Part shown: piece after piece, positions 19,981 through 27,243 of the stretch | Numbering within the stretch: position 1 is the first letter of the stretch | Layout of the letters: each line of letters opens with the position of its first letter | Source of the DNA: Roseateles terrae | Lineage (GTDB): Bacteria; Pseudomonadota; Gammaproteobacteria; Burkholderiales; Burkholderiaceae_C | Direction of reading: 5' to 3' | Assembly (NCBI RefSeq): GCF_014192155.1 | Contig: NZ_JACHXO010000001.1 | Coordinates: 1,080,069-1,144,068 of the forward strand | Length of the DNA: 64,000 bases | Notes under the pieces: model-generated | What the model was told of the DNA's origin: nothing | Database searches by the model: none | The model's input: only the letters and a program-made list of their open reading frames with translations | Program-made: the position numbers and the translations under genes

Positions 19981-20958
19981 TCAGACCTGCTGTGCTGATT
20001 CCGCCTTCTGCGCGGCAGCCGCCATCTGGTCCTTCAGCGACTTCAGCATGTCATCGACCATCTTGTCGAGGTCGTACTGGAGCTTCCAGCCCCAGTCACG
20101 CTGGGCGACGGTGTCGTCGATGGCCTGCGGCCAGCTGGCGGCGATCTGCTGGCGGAAGTCCGGCACGTACTCAATGGTGAAGTCGGGGATGTGGCGGCGG
20201 ATCGACGCTGCGATCTGCGCCGGGGTGAAGCTCACGCCCGCCAGGTTGTAGCTGCCCCATTCGGTGATGCGATCGGCCGGCGCTTCCATCAGCTCCAGCG
20301 TGGCCCGCAGTGCATCCGGCATGTACATCATCGGCAACGCCTGGTCTTCCCGCAGGAAGCAGGTGTAGCGGCCATGCTTGAGCGCCTCATGGAAGATCTC
20401 GACCGCATAGTCGGTGGTGCCACCGCCCGGCGGCGTCTTCCAGCTGATGAGGCCGGGATAACGCAGGCTGCGCACGTCCACGCCGTGGTTGGCGTGATAC
20501 CAGCGGCACCAGCCCTCCCCGGCCAGCTTGGAGACGCCATAGACCGTCGTCGGATCCATCACCGTGGTCTGCGGCGTGCCCACCTTGGGCGTCTGCGGAC
20601 CAAAAGCAGCGATCGAGCTGGGCCAGAACACGCGTTCGAACTTCACCGTGCGGGCCAGTTCCAGCACGTTGAGCAGGCCCTTCATGTTGAGGTCCCAGGC
20701 CCACATCGGATGCTTTTCACCGGTGGCCGACAGCGCCGCGGCCAGGTGATAGACCTGGGTGATGCCGTGGCGCTTGACCACGGCGGCAAGCGCCGCTGCG
20801 TCCGTCACGTCCAGCATCTCATGCGTCAGGAAGGGCACGCGGCCTTGCGGGGCCACGTCGCTGGTGATCACGCTTGCGTTGCCGTGACGCTGCGCCAGCG
20901 CCACCGCCAGTTCGGAACCGATCTGGCCGTTGGCCCCGATCAACAAAATCTTGGTCAT
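19981..20958 (-). CDS. tdh: L-threonine 3-dehydrogenase, SDR/epimerase-like type
   Basis: Oxidises L-threonine to 2-amino-3-oxobutyrate with NAD+. The 325-residue chain is the short-chain, UDP-glucose-epimerase-like form rather than the zinc alcohol-dehydrogenase form. It shows the NAD motif GANGQIG (8-14), a catalytic Ser region (PSSIAAFG) and the YGVSK motif with Tyr140 and Lys144. An upstream kbl gene separated by only 20 bases supplies the partner enzyme and supports the assignment over a generic sugar epimerase. The C-terminal tail is Ala/Gln/Lys-rich. Confidence 0.93.
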   Translation of the reverse strand: MTKILLIGANGQIGSELAVALAQRHGNASVITSDVAPQGRVPFLTHEMLDVTDAAALAAVVKRHGITQVYHLAAALSATGEKHPMWAWDLNMKGLLNVLELARTVKFERVFWPSSIAAFGPQTPKVGTPQTTVMDPTTVYGVSKLAGEGWCRWYHANHGVDVRSLRYPGLISWKTPPGGGTTDYAVEIFHEALKHGRYTCFLREDQALPMMYMPDALRATLELMEAPADRITEWGSYNLAGVSFTPAQIAASIRRHIPDFTIEYVPDFRQQIAASWPQAIDDTVAQRDWGWKLQYDLDKMVDDMLKSLKDQMAAAAQKAESAQQV

Positions 20959-20978
20959 TGCGTTGTCTTGTCTGTCGC

Positions 20979-22202
20979 TTACTTCACCAGCCCCAGTTCA
21001 CGGCCGGCCTGGGCGAAGGCGGCCACAGCCTTCTCCAGATGCTCGCGTTCGTGAACGGCGGAAATCTGCACCCGCACCCGCGCCTGTTCCTTCGGCACCA
21101 CCGGATAGAAGAAGCCGACCGCATACACGCCCAGTTCCAGCAGACGGGCGCTGAGCTGCTGCGCCTTGACCGCATCAAACACCATGATGGGCACGATCGG
21201 ATGAGTGCCCGGCTTGATCTGGAAACCGGCCTGCTGGATGGCTTCGCGGAAATAGGTGGTGTTGGCTTCCAGCTTGTCGCGCAGCGCGGTGCTGGCTTCC
21301 AGCAGGTCCAGCACGGCCAGCGAGGCACCGACAATGCTCGGGGCGACGGTGTTGGAGAAGAGATAAGGACGCGAGCGCTGGCGCAGCAGCTCGATCACTT
21401 CCTTGCGGCCGGTGGTGAAGCCGCCGGACGCACCGCCCAGGGCCTTGCCCAGGGTGCCGGTGATGATGTCCACCTGACCATAGACACCGCGATGCTCATG
21501 CGTGCCGCGGCCGGTCTTGCCCATGAAGCCGCTGGCGTGGCATTCGTCGATGCCCAGCAGCGCGCCGTGGCGGTGGGTGATCTCGCGGATCTTGTCCAGC
21601 TGGGCGATGGTGCCGTCCATCGAGAACACGCCGTCGGTGAAGACCATCACATGGCGGGCGCCGGCCTGACGGGCTTCGACCAGCTGACGCTCCAGGTCGG
21701 CCATGTCGTTGTGCTTGTAGCGGTAGCGCTTGGCCTTGCACAGACGGATGCCGTCGATGATGGAGGCGTGGTTCAGCTCGTCGCTGATGATGGCGTCCTG
21801 CTCGCCGAGCAGCGGCTCGAAGAGGCCGCCGTTGGCGTCGAAGGCCGCGGCGTAAAGGATGGTGTCCTCGGTGCCCAGGAAACGGGCCAGGCGCTGTTCC
21901 AGTTTCTTGTGGATGTCCTGCGTGCCGCAGATGAAGCGCACCGACGACAGGCCGTAGCCGTGGGTGCGCAGCGCCTCATGAGCGGCTTCCAGCACTTGCG
22001 GATGCGCCGACAGGCCCAGGTAGTTGTTGGCGCACAGGTTGATGACCTCGCGACCGTCGCGGGTCGTCACCACCGCGCCCTGCGGGCTGGTGATGATGCG
22101 TTCGTTCTTGAAGAGGCCGGCCTCGCGGATGCCCTGCAGCTCGGTCTGCAGATGGCGGTAGAAGTCCTCGGTGGAGGGAGTCTGGGGGGCCTGGGTGGTC
22201 AT
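20979..22202 (-). CDS. kbl: Glycine C-acetyltransferase (2-amino-3-ketobutyrate CoA ligase)
   Basis: PLP enzyme that splits 2-amino-3-oxobutyrate with CoA to glycine and acetyl-CoA, completing threonine catabolism with Tdh. 407 residues; the start at 22202 (MTTQAPQTPSTEDFYRHL) follows AGGAG. Alpha-oxoamine synthase features are NNYLGLSAHPQVLEAAHEAL, DECHASGFMGKTGRGTHEH and the PLP lysine in TGTLGKALGGASGG. It is first in the kbl-tdh operon. A palindrome in the upstream region and a divergent XRE-cupin regulator suggest local control. Confidence 0.97.
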   Translation of the reverse strand: MTTQAPQTPSTEDFYRHLQTELQGIREAGLFKNERIITSPQGAVVTTRDGREVINLCANNYLGLSAHPQVLEAAHEALRTHGYGLSSVRFICGTQDIHKKLEQRLARFLGTEDTILYAAAFDANGGLFEPLLGEQDAIISDELNHASIIDGIRLCKAKRYRYKHNDMADLERQLVEARQAGARHVMVFTDGVFSMDGTIAQLDKIREITHRHGALLGIDECHASGFMGKTGRGTHEHRGVYGQVDIITGTLGKALGGASGGFTTGRKEVIELLRQRSRPYLFSNTVAPSIVGASLAVLDLLEASTALRDKLEANTTYFREAIQQAGFQIKPGTHPIVPIMVFDAVKAQQLSARLLELGVYAVGFFYPVVPKEQARVRVQISAVHEREHLEKAVAAFAQAGRELGLVK

Positions 22203-22234
22203 GCGGGGAGCTCCTGCGGCACAATCCGTTAAAT

Positions 22235-22257
22235 CGAACACGTTCGTTATATCGAAC
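22235..22257. promoter_or_regulatory. Putative operator between kbl and the XRE-cupin regulator
   Basis: The sequence holds two overlapping inverted repeats: CGAACACGTTCG (22235-22246) and GTTCGTTATATCGAAC (22242-22257, 14 of 16 bases symmetric). The shared half-site is CGAAC/GTTCG, repeated three times. It sits 33 bases upstream of the kbl start and about 90 bases upstream of the regulator, in an A/T-rich pocket that probably contains the kbl promoter. Confidence 0.65.
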
Positions 22258-22346
22258 AGTCGTGCAGTATCAAGGAATCAAAGAAGCGGGTCAAGGCGGC
22301 GCGTCCAGCGGGCACGCTGGCGGGGCGCGCCTGATCTGAGTGAGCC

Positions 22347-22925
22347 ATGTCCGCCAATCCGTCTGAAAAACTCGAACCTCCGCGCGTCGGCGCCACCTTG
22401 CAGGCGCTGCGCCAGGCGCAGGGCCTGTCGCTGGACGAACTGTCGCGGCGGGCGGGGGTGTCGAAGTCGATGCTCTCTCAAATCGAGCGGAATCAGGCCA
22501 ATCCCACGGTGGCAGTGGTGTGGCGATTGGCCAATGCGCTGCGAGTGGAGCTGTCCGAGCTGCTGGGCGGGGAGCGGCCGGCGGCGCCGCCGATCGAGGT
22601 GGTGGCCGCGCATTCGACGCCGGGGCTGTCCAGCCCGGACGGGTTGTGTCGGCTGCGGATCCTGGGGCCGATCGACCTCGCGGGGCAGTTCGAGTGGTAT
22701 GAACTGACGGTGCAGCCGGGCGGCGCGCTGGAATCCGAAGCGCATGAGCCGGGCTCGCGGGAGCACCTGAGTGTGCTGAGCGGCGAACTGGAAGTGACTG
22801 CCGGGGGCAGCCGCCAGATCGTCAAGGCCGGGGAGACCGCTCGCTACGCCGTTGATGGCGCCCATGCCATCCGCAATGTCGGCAAAAAAGCGGCGACGGC
22901 CATGCTGGCGGTGATTCACGCCTGA
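22347..22925 (+). CDS. XRE-family regulator with C-terminal cupin domain
   Basis: 192 residues. The XRE helix-turn-helix spans about residues 14-68 (LSLDELSRRAGVSKSMLSQI) and a cupin-type sensor domain covers about 115-190 (REHLSVLSGELEVTAGG). This architecture is used for regulators of amino-acid and polyamine catabolism. Being divergent from kbl-tdh with a palindrome between, it most likely senses threonine, glycine or a related amino acid and controls that operon; the ligand is inferred. The ATG at 22347 gives the normal N-terminus. Confidence 0.9.
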   Translation: MSANPSEKLEPPRVGATLQALRQAQGLSLDELSRRAGVSKSMLSQIERNQANPTVAVVWRLANALRVELSELLGGERPAAPPIEVVAAHSTPGLSSPDGLCRLRILGPIDLAGQFEWYELTVQPGGALESEAHEPGSREHLSVLSGELEVTAGGSRQIVKAGETARYAVDGAHAIRNVGKKAATAMLAVIHA

Positions 22926-22928
22926 GCG

Positions 22929-23351
22929 TCAGGCCATCGACTTCCATGGGTTGATCAGTTCAACGCCCGCGCGGTCGAAGTCTTTGACATTGCGCGTGGC
23001 CACGGACATGCCGCGTGCGGCGGCGATGGCCGCAATGGCGGCGTCCGCAAAGTTCATTTTGCGCCCCGCCGCGGTCGTGCTCGCATGAATGCTTGCGAAC
23101 GCGTTGGCGGCGTCCAGATCGAAATCAAGGACCTGCCCTTCAAACAGCGCGATCACGTCGTCCACGGCGCGCTGGAGTTCATTTCGACGCCGCCCCCGCG
23201 GCAGCAACTGCACACCGGCCAAGAGCTCCGCGACAGAGATGCTGGTGAGAAACAGCGACTGGGGATGCTGAGCGTCCAGCCAAGTCAGCACCTCGGTGTT
23301 GGGCTGCGCCCGAAGCGGCTCGGACACCACGTTCGTATCGAGAATGATCAT
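22929..23351 (-). CDS. vapC: PIN-domain toxin, VapC/FitB type
   Basis: A 140-residue PIN-domain ribonuclease toxin. Conserved acidic residues are Asp5 (ILDTNVVSE), Glu42 (SVAELLAG), Asp103 (NFADAAIAAIA) and Asp124 (TRNVKDFD). The LDTNVVSE start and the NPW near the C-terminus are typical of the FitB branch. It overlaps its antitoxin gene by four bases (ATGA), the standard arrangement, with the antitoxin upstream. Confidence 0.93.
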   Translation of the reverse strand: MIILDTNVVSEPLRAQPNTEVLTWLDAQHPQSLFLTSISVAELLAGVQLLPRGRRRNELQRAVDDVIALFEGQVLDFDLDAANAFASIHASTTAAGRKMNFADAAIAAIAAARGMSVATRNVKDFDRAGVELINPWKSMA

Positions 23352-23584
23352 TCGAACTCCGCGGGTCGAATGGCAGACTTTCTTGCAGGCAGGTCGAGTT
23401 CGACACCGCCCGCCCGTCGACCGATCGCTGCGAGCGCCGAACCGAGCCCCGGCTGGGGCTGGCGCACGGCGTCTTCCAGAATCTGCCGGACCTCGGCCTC
23501 AGTGCTTCGGCCATGGCGTGCGGCACGAAGCTTGAGCGCTTCATGAGTGGCATCGGGCAGGTTGCGGACAGTCAAGGCGGCCAT
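23348..23584 (-). CDS. vapB: Ribbon-helix-helix antitoxin, FitA/VapB type
   Basis: A 78-residue antitoxin from the start at 23584 (MAALTVRNLPDATHEALKLR). The N-terminal ribbon-helix-helix binds operator DNA and the C-terminal tail (RRAGGVELDLPARKS) would block the PIN active site. RHGRSTEAEVRQILEDAV is the family pattern. An in-frame start ten codons upstream exists but adds a non-family extension. Autoregulation by the toxin-antitoxin complex is expected from the family. The 122-base gap to the next gene contains the divergent promoters. Confidence 0.91.
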   Translation of the reverse strand: MAALTVRNLPDATHEALKLRAARHGRSTEAEVRQILEDAVRQPQPGLGSALAAIGRRAGGVELDLPARKSAIRPAEFE

Positions 23585-23706
23585 TGATATCACTCCAGTT
23601 GACTTTGATATCAATTCTAAATCACAACGCTCTGTTACCGACTTCCCGGTACGATCCCTTCAAAATTGTCGAGAAGAGAGAGGGAGCGTTTCAGGTAGTT
23701 CCATTG

Positions 23707-24090
23707 ATGCAACAACGCTCATTGAAGTCCGTCCCCGTTTCCGCTCCGGTTTTTGCTCCGGGTTCCGAACCCGTCGAGGATCAACCCGCCGCGCCCACCA
23801 GCATCCGGCCGGCGCCTGAGGACCAGTTGCAAAAACTGGCCATGCTGGAAGGGTCCGCCCGCTTGCGGGTGGCCGAGCAGCGCGTGCGCCACGGTCTGGA
23901 AGACCCGGCCATTCGCGTCCAGCCGTCCGCCTCCACGCCCCTGCACACGGCGCGGCACACCCGCACGTCCGGCAACACCTACGCGCCCACCGCCCAGGGC
24001 GCCAGCAAGACTTCGCGCTGGCGGATCGGGCTGCTGGTGCTGGCGATGCTCCTGCTCGGCGGGGCCGCTGCCGTGCACTGGCTGCGTTGA
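23707..24090 (+). CDS. Hypothetical protein with C-terminal membrane anchor
   Basis: 127 residues from the ATG at 23707 (MQQRSLKSVPVSAPVFAPG); the frame is open further upstream without a better start. The first ~100 residues are polar and Pro/Ala/Thr/Arg-rich. The last ~22 form one hydrophobic helix (IGLLVLAMLLLGGAAAVHWL) followed by Arg, as in a tail-anchored protein. No family was recognised. It lies between the toxin-antitoxin pair and the phosphatase-like gene. No clear ribosome site was seen. Confidence 0.6.
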   Translation: MQQRSLKSVPVSAPVFAPGSEPVEDQPAAPTSIRPAPEDQLQKLAMLEGSARLRVAEQRVRHGLEDPAIRVQPSASTPLHTARHTRTSGNTYAPTAQGASKTSRWRIGLLVLAMLLLGGAAAVHWLR

Positions 24091-24311
24091 TCAACATTCG
24101 ACGTGATCACGGGCGTTCAAGCGGTTCATGGAGTGCATGGAACGCAGCGAGTTCATGAGCCGTATCCACGCCCCGCTGATCGACGCGAAGGTGCTTTCGG
24201 ACGGTTGCTACATGACATCCATCAAATTCCAAGGTTGTCATTTGATCCCAGCGCCAACTGAAAACCTGCTCATTCGCACCCATGAGTCTCTGCATTTTTC
24301 CGAGATGACTC

Positions 24312-25379
24312 ATGAAGATTTCTTCGCTGGTCCGATTTTTCAGCCCGCAGACGTCGCAGCAGCGGGCAAATCAGGCACCTCACCGCCCCACGCTCAATCT
24401 CTCGGCGCCCTTGGGCAACCGGCAGGACGTGCAGCTCTGGAGCGCCCAGTTGCCAGCCGCCCTGGCGTTGGTCAATGAACTCGATGCGGCCCTGCCGCCC
24501 TCGCACCTGACGAAGTTGGGCGGTGTTGGTCGCACATCCACCAGGGCCACAACGGGCGATGCCTCCTTCAGCCTGGGTGGTGGAACCAGCAGCCACCCGG
24601 TCCAGATCAAGCCCGGCATGGGGAATCAGACGGGCGTCGCGCTCAACGCCTACGAACTGAGCCGTGACAGCATCGTCATGGGCCGCCCCGACAATGCGGC
24701 TTCCGCTGCCTTCGGCGCCATGTGCCTGCAGAAGGGCGTGCGCGCTGTCTTCGACCTGACCAGTCCCGACGCCCCCGGACGCCATTGCATGAAGAGCAAT
24801 GCACCCTGGGTGAAAGGCGACACGCGGGTTGAGTTCCGATGCCCCCTGCACAACGGTTTTCCCGTGGAGCACCGTGCTCAATTCGGCGACCTGCAGGCCA
24901 CGCGTCGGGATGTTGGGGTCCGAATGGAAGTGGGCGGCAAGGGTTTGCCGCCCCTGCGTCCGCAGCAGCCGCAGCCCAAGTGGAACAACGGTGCCCAACC
25001 AGCCTCTTCGGTCTTGGAATGGTTCCAACTGCCGCTCGAGCCCGGACGAGCCATCCCACCACGGACGCTCCTGGCGCTCAGCCAACACGCTGAAGTACTG
25101 GGTGAGGGCGGCGATGCAGCCTGTGTCTTCCAAAGTGCAGACGGCGGCCGCACCGCTGCCATGGCCGCGGCGGCCCATGATCTCTATCGCCTGCTGAAGA
25201 ATCCAACACGCCGTGACCGCCCGGTCATGGACTCGGTCACCGAGGTCTGCCTGCGCGGACGCGCCCGCTTCAGCCCCGATCTCTTTACCGCGCCGGAAGA
25301 AGTGGCCTCACTGATCGGCATGGCGCGGTTGATGGAACAAGAGGGTCTCCTGCCGCGGGCAATCCGCGCCCACGCCTGA
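24312..25379 (+). CDS. Tyrosine-phosphatase-fold-like protein with degenerate active site, effector-like
   Basis: 355 residues. The order of motifs resembles protein tyrosine phosphatases of the YopH/SptP/HopAO type: a buried stretch SIVMGRPDNAASAAFGAMCL (120-139), then VRAVFDLTSPDAPGRHCMKS, and a loop CVFQSADGGRTAAM (271-284) followed by a helix. The loop lines up with HCxAGxGRTA, but the catalytic Cys position is Gln274 and the WPD loop lacks its Asp (LPLEPGRAIPP). Arg280 and Thr281 are kept. The first ~35 residues (Ser, Gln, Asn, Pro-rich, no Sec signal) resemble type III secretion leaders. Start at 24312; no strong ribosome site. The 221 bases upstream are noticeably A/T-richer than neighbours. 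Recognition is by eye and tentative. Confidence 0.6.
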   Translation: MKISSLVRFFSPQTSQQRANQAPHRPTLNLSAPLGNRQDVQLWSAQLPAALALVNELDAALPPSHLTKLGGVGRTSTRATTGDASFSLGGGTSSHPVQIKPGMGNQTGVALNAYELSRDSIVMGRPDNAASAAFGAMCLQKGVRAVFDLTSPDAPGRHCMKSNAPWVKGDTRVEFRCPLHNGFPVEHRAQFGDLQATRRDVGVRMEVGGKGLPPLRPQQPQPKWNNGAQPASSVLEWFQLPLEPGRAIPPRTLLALSQHAEVLGEGGDAACVFQSADGGRTAAMAAAAHDLYRLLKNPTRRDRPVMDSVTEVCLRGRARFSPDLFTAPEEVASLIGMARLMEQEGLLPRAIRAHA

Positions 25380-25465
25380 GCGCCCCTTCCGCCAGCACTG
25401 CAGCCAGCCTCTTCAGGCCAGGCTGCAACGCCTGTGGCTGCGCTCGTTGAGGACCACCAGGTCCC

Positions 25466-26704
25466 TCAACGCTGCAGCAAGGTGCGCAGCGACAGCTGAT
25501 CCCACTGCGCGCCGGCCCACAACGCACCGAGCCCTTCGGTGCGCGGCAGCAGCAGACTCTGGATCAAGGGCTCGGCCCGGGTGGCTGCGGGGTCACACAG
25601 CAGCACCAGCCGCTGGGCGCCCTCCTCCTCCAGCCGGCCGACCCAGTCCAGGTCGAGCAATTGATCCACCACCGGCTCCAGTTGCAGCGGGTCCACGCAC
25701 AGGCGCTGGGACAAGGCCAGCATCGTCAAGCCCGTCTCCCCGGACCCCCGTGCCGTCTCCAGCTCCCGCAGGATGTCCAGGGCCAGCTCCAGTTGCATGC
25801 CCGGCGCCTGCCGGCGCACGCTCACACCGCCCGCCAGTGCCGGCGCATTGGCCGCCAGGATGGCGCCCAGCAGCACGATCGACCAGCCGACATAGATCCA
25901 GATCAGGAAGATCGGCACCGTCGCAAACGCGCCATACAGGGTCGAATAGGTCGGGACCTGCTTCACATACCAGGCCAGGGCCTGCTTCGCCAGGTGGAAG
26001 GCCACCGCCACAAAGCCCGCCCCCACCAGCGCATGGCGCCAGCGCACATCGGTGTTGGGAACGTAATGGAACAGGGCCGCCATCGCCGCCCACAGCACCA
26101 TCAAATCCACACTGGACAGCAACACCACCATCGCCCGTGGCAGGTTGTCCACCAGATCCTTGCCGCTGGTGATCAGGTAGCTGGTCAGTGTGAGGCTGCC
26201 GCCCAGCAGCAAGGGCCCGAGCGTCATCGCCGCCCAGTACACCAGCACCCGCTGCGCAATCGGCCGCGGCCGCTGCACCCGCCAGATCTGGTTGAGGGTG
26301 CGGTCGATGGTCAGCATCAGCGACAGCGCCGTCACCGCCAGCACCACCAGGCCCACCGCGCCCAGCCGGTTGGCCTTGGCCGCAAACTGCGTCAGCGAGC
26401 CCAGCACCGGACGGGCGATGGTGTCCGGCACCAGGGACTTCAGGAAGTATTTCTCCAGCGCCACCTGGAAGGCGGAGAACATCGGAAAGGCGGTGAACAA
26501 AGCCAGCGCCACCGTCAGCAGCGGCACCAGCGAAATCAGCGTCGTGAACGTGAGACTGCCAGCGGTCAGGCCGAGGCGCTCCTCCCGGTAGCGCTGCACG
26601 AAGATCCGGAACGTCTCCAGCCATGGCCAGCGGAGCAGGCCCTGGCCCAGCTCTCGCAATCCCTCCCGCCAGCCCTGCTCTGGCCCACGCAACCTGATGT
26701 TCAT
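25466..26704 (-). CDS. YihY/BrkB family inner-membrane protein
   Basis: About 412 residues with six hydrophobic helices in the first ~290, typical of the YihY (UPF0761) family. Diagnostic pieces are RYREERLGLTAGSLTFTTL, LTIDRTLNQIWRVQRPR and TYSTLYGAFATVPIFLIWIY. The C-terminal ~110 residues form a soluble winged-helix-like extension (LALSQRLCVDPLQLEPVVDQ) seen in the longer betaproteobacterial members. The start was set to the ATG at 26704 (MNIRLRGPEQ); an ATG at 26725 is possible but would run into the divergent gene. The function of the family is not established. Confidence 0.9.
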   Translation of the reverse strand: MNIRLRGPEQGWREGLRELGQGLLRWPWLETFRIFVQRYREERLGLTAGSLTFTTLISLVPLLTVALALFTAFPMFSAFQVALEKYFLKSLVPDTIARPVLGSLTQFAAKANRLGAVGLVVLAVTALSLMLTIDRTLNQIWRVQRPRPIAQRVLVYWAAMTLGPLLLGGSLTLTSYLITSGKDLVDNLPRAMVVLLSSVDLMVLWAAMAALFHYVPNTDVRWRHALVGAGFVAVAFHLAKQALAWYVKQVPTYSTLYGAFATVPIFLIWIYVGWSIVLLGAILAANAPALAGGVSVRRQAPGMQLELALDILRELETARGSGETGLTMLALSQRLCVDPLQLEPVVDQLLDLDWVGRLEEEGAQRLVLLCDPAATRAEPLIQSLLLPRTEGLGALWAGAQWDQLSLRTLLQR

Positions 26705-26723
26705 GGTGGCTATGATGCCAGCC

Positions 26724-27200
26724 ATGTCAAGTTCGCATGCTCAGCCGCCGATGATCGACCGCACCCACGCACGGCCGAATCCCGCGCAGCGGCTCAGTCG
26801 GAATGTGGCGCTGGGCGCCACCATCGCCCTGGCCTTGCTGTGCCTGGCCTGGGAAGCGTGGCTGCTGCCGGTGGGGCGCGGCACGCTGGCGCTGAAGGCG
26901 CTGCCGCTGCTGCTCCCGCTGGCCGGGCTGTGGCGCTACCGGCTCTACACCTTCCGTGCGCTCAGCCTCTTCGTCTGGCTGTATGCGATGGAAGGACTGG
27001 TGCGCGCCACCTCGGAGCCGGGTCTGGGGGCTACGCTCGCGGCGGCGGAAGTGGTGCTGTCGGTGGTGATCTTCGTGGCCTGTGCGATGCATGTGCGGCA
27101 GCGCCTGGCTGCGGGCCGCGCAGAGGCGTCGCCGTCGCAATCACTGTCGCCGTCACCATCACCGTCAGGAGCCGACGCCACGCCTGGCGCGCCGACCTGA
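26724..27200 (+). CDS. DUF2069-like small membrane protein
   Basis: About 158 residues with four hydrophobic segments (VALGATIALALLCLAWEAWL, LKALPLLLPLAGLW, YTFRALSLFVWLYAMEGLVR, AAAEVVLSVVIFVACAM), the pattern of DUF2069 proteins. The C-terminal tail is a Ser-Pro repeat (PSQSLSPSPSPSG) encoded by a degenerate hexanucleotide. Several ATGs compete; 26724 avoids overlap with the divergent YihY gene and 26751 is also plausible. No function is known. Confidence 0.8.
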   Translation: MSSSHAQPPMIDRTHARPNPAQRLSRNVALGATIALALLCLAWEAWLLPVGRGTLALKALPLLLPLAGLWRYRLYTFRALSLFVWLYAMEGLVRATSEPGLGATLAAAEVVLSVVIFVACAMHVRQRLAAGRAEASPSQSLSPSPSPSGADATPGAPT

Positions 27201-27243
27201 ATTGCACGCGACCGGCCGGCGTCGCCACCCGAAGGAATCGAGC

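Noticed and set aside
24098-24117. Possible plant-inducible (TTCG-N16-TTCG type) promoter box before the effector-like gene
   Set aside because: Only TTCG-N15-TTCA is present; spacing and second half-site do not match. A perfect CGTGATCACG palindrome lies inside but has no known meaning here.
24128-24478. Plus-strand ORF starting MECMERSEFMSRIH upstream of and overlapping the phosphatase-like gene
   Set aside because: The second half is a shadow of the main gene, the first half has no recognisable pattern, and no ribosome site was seen.
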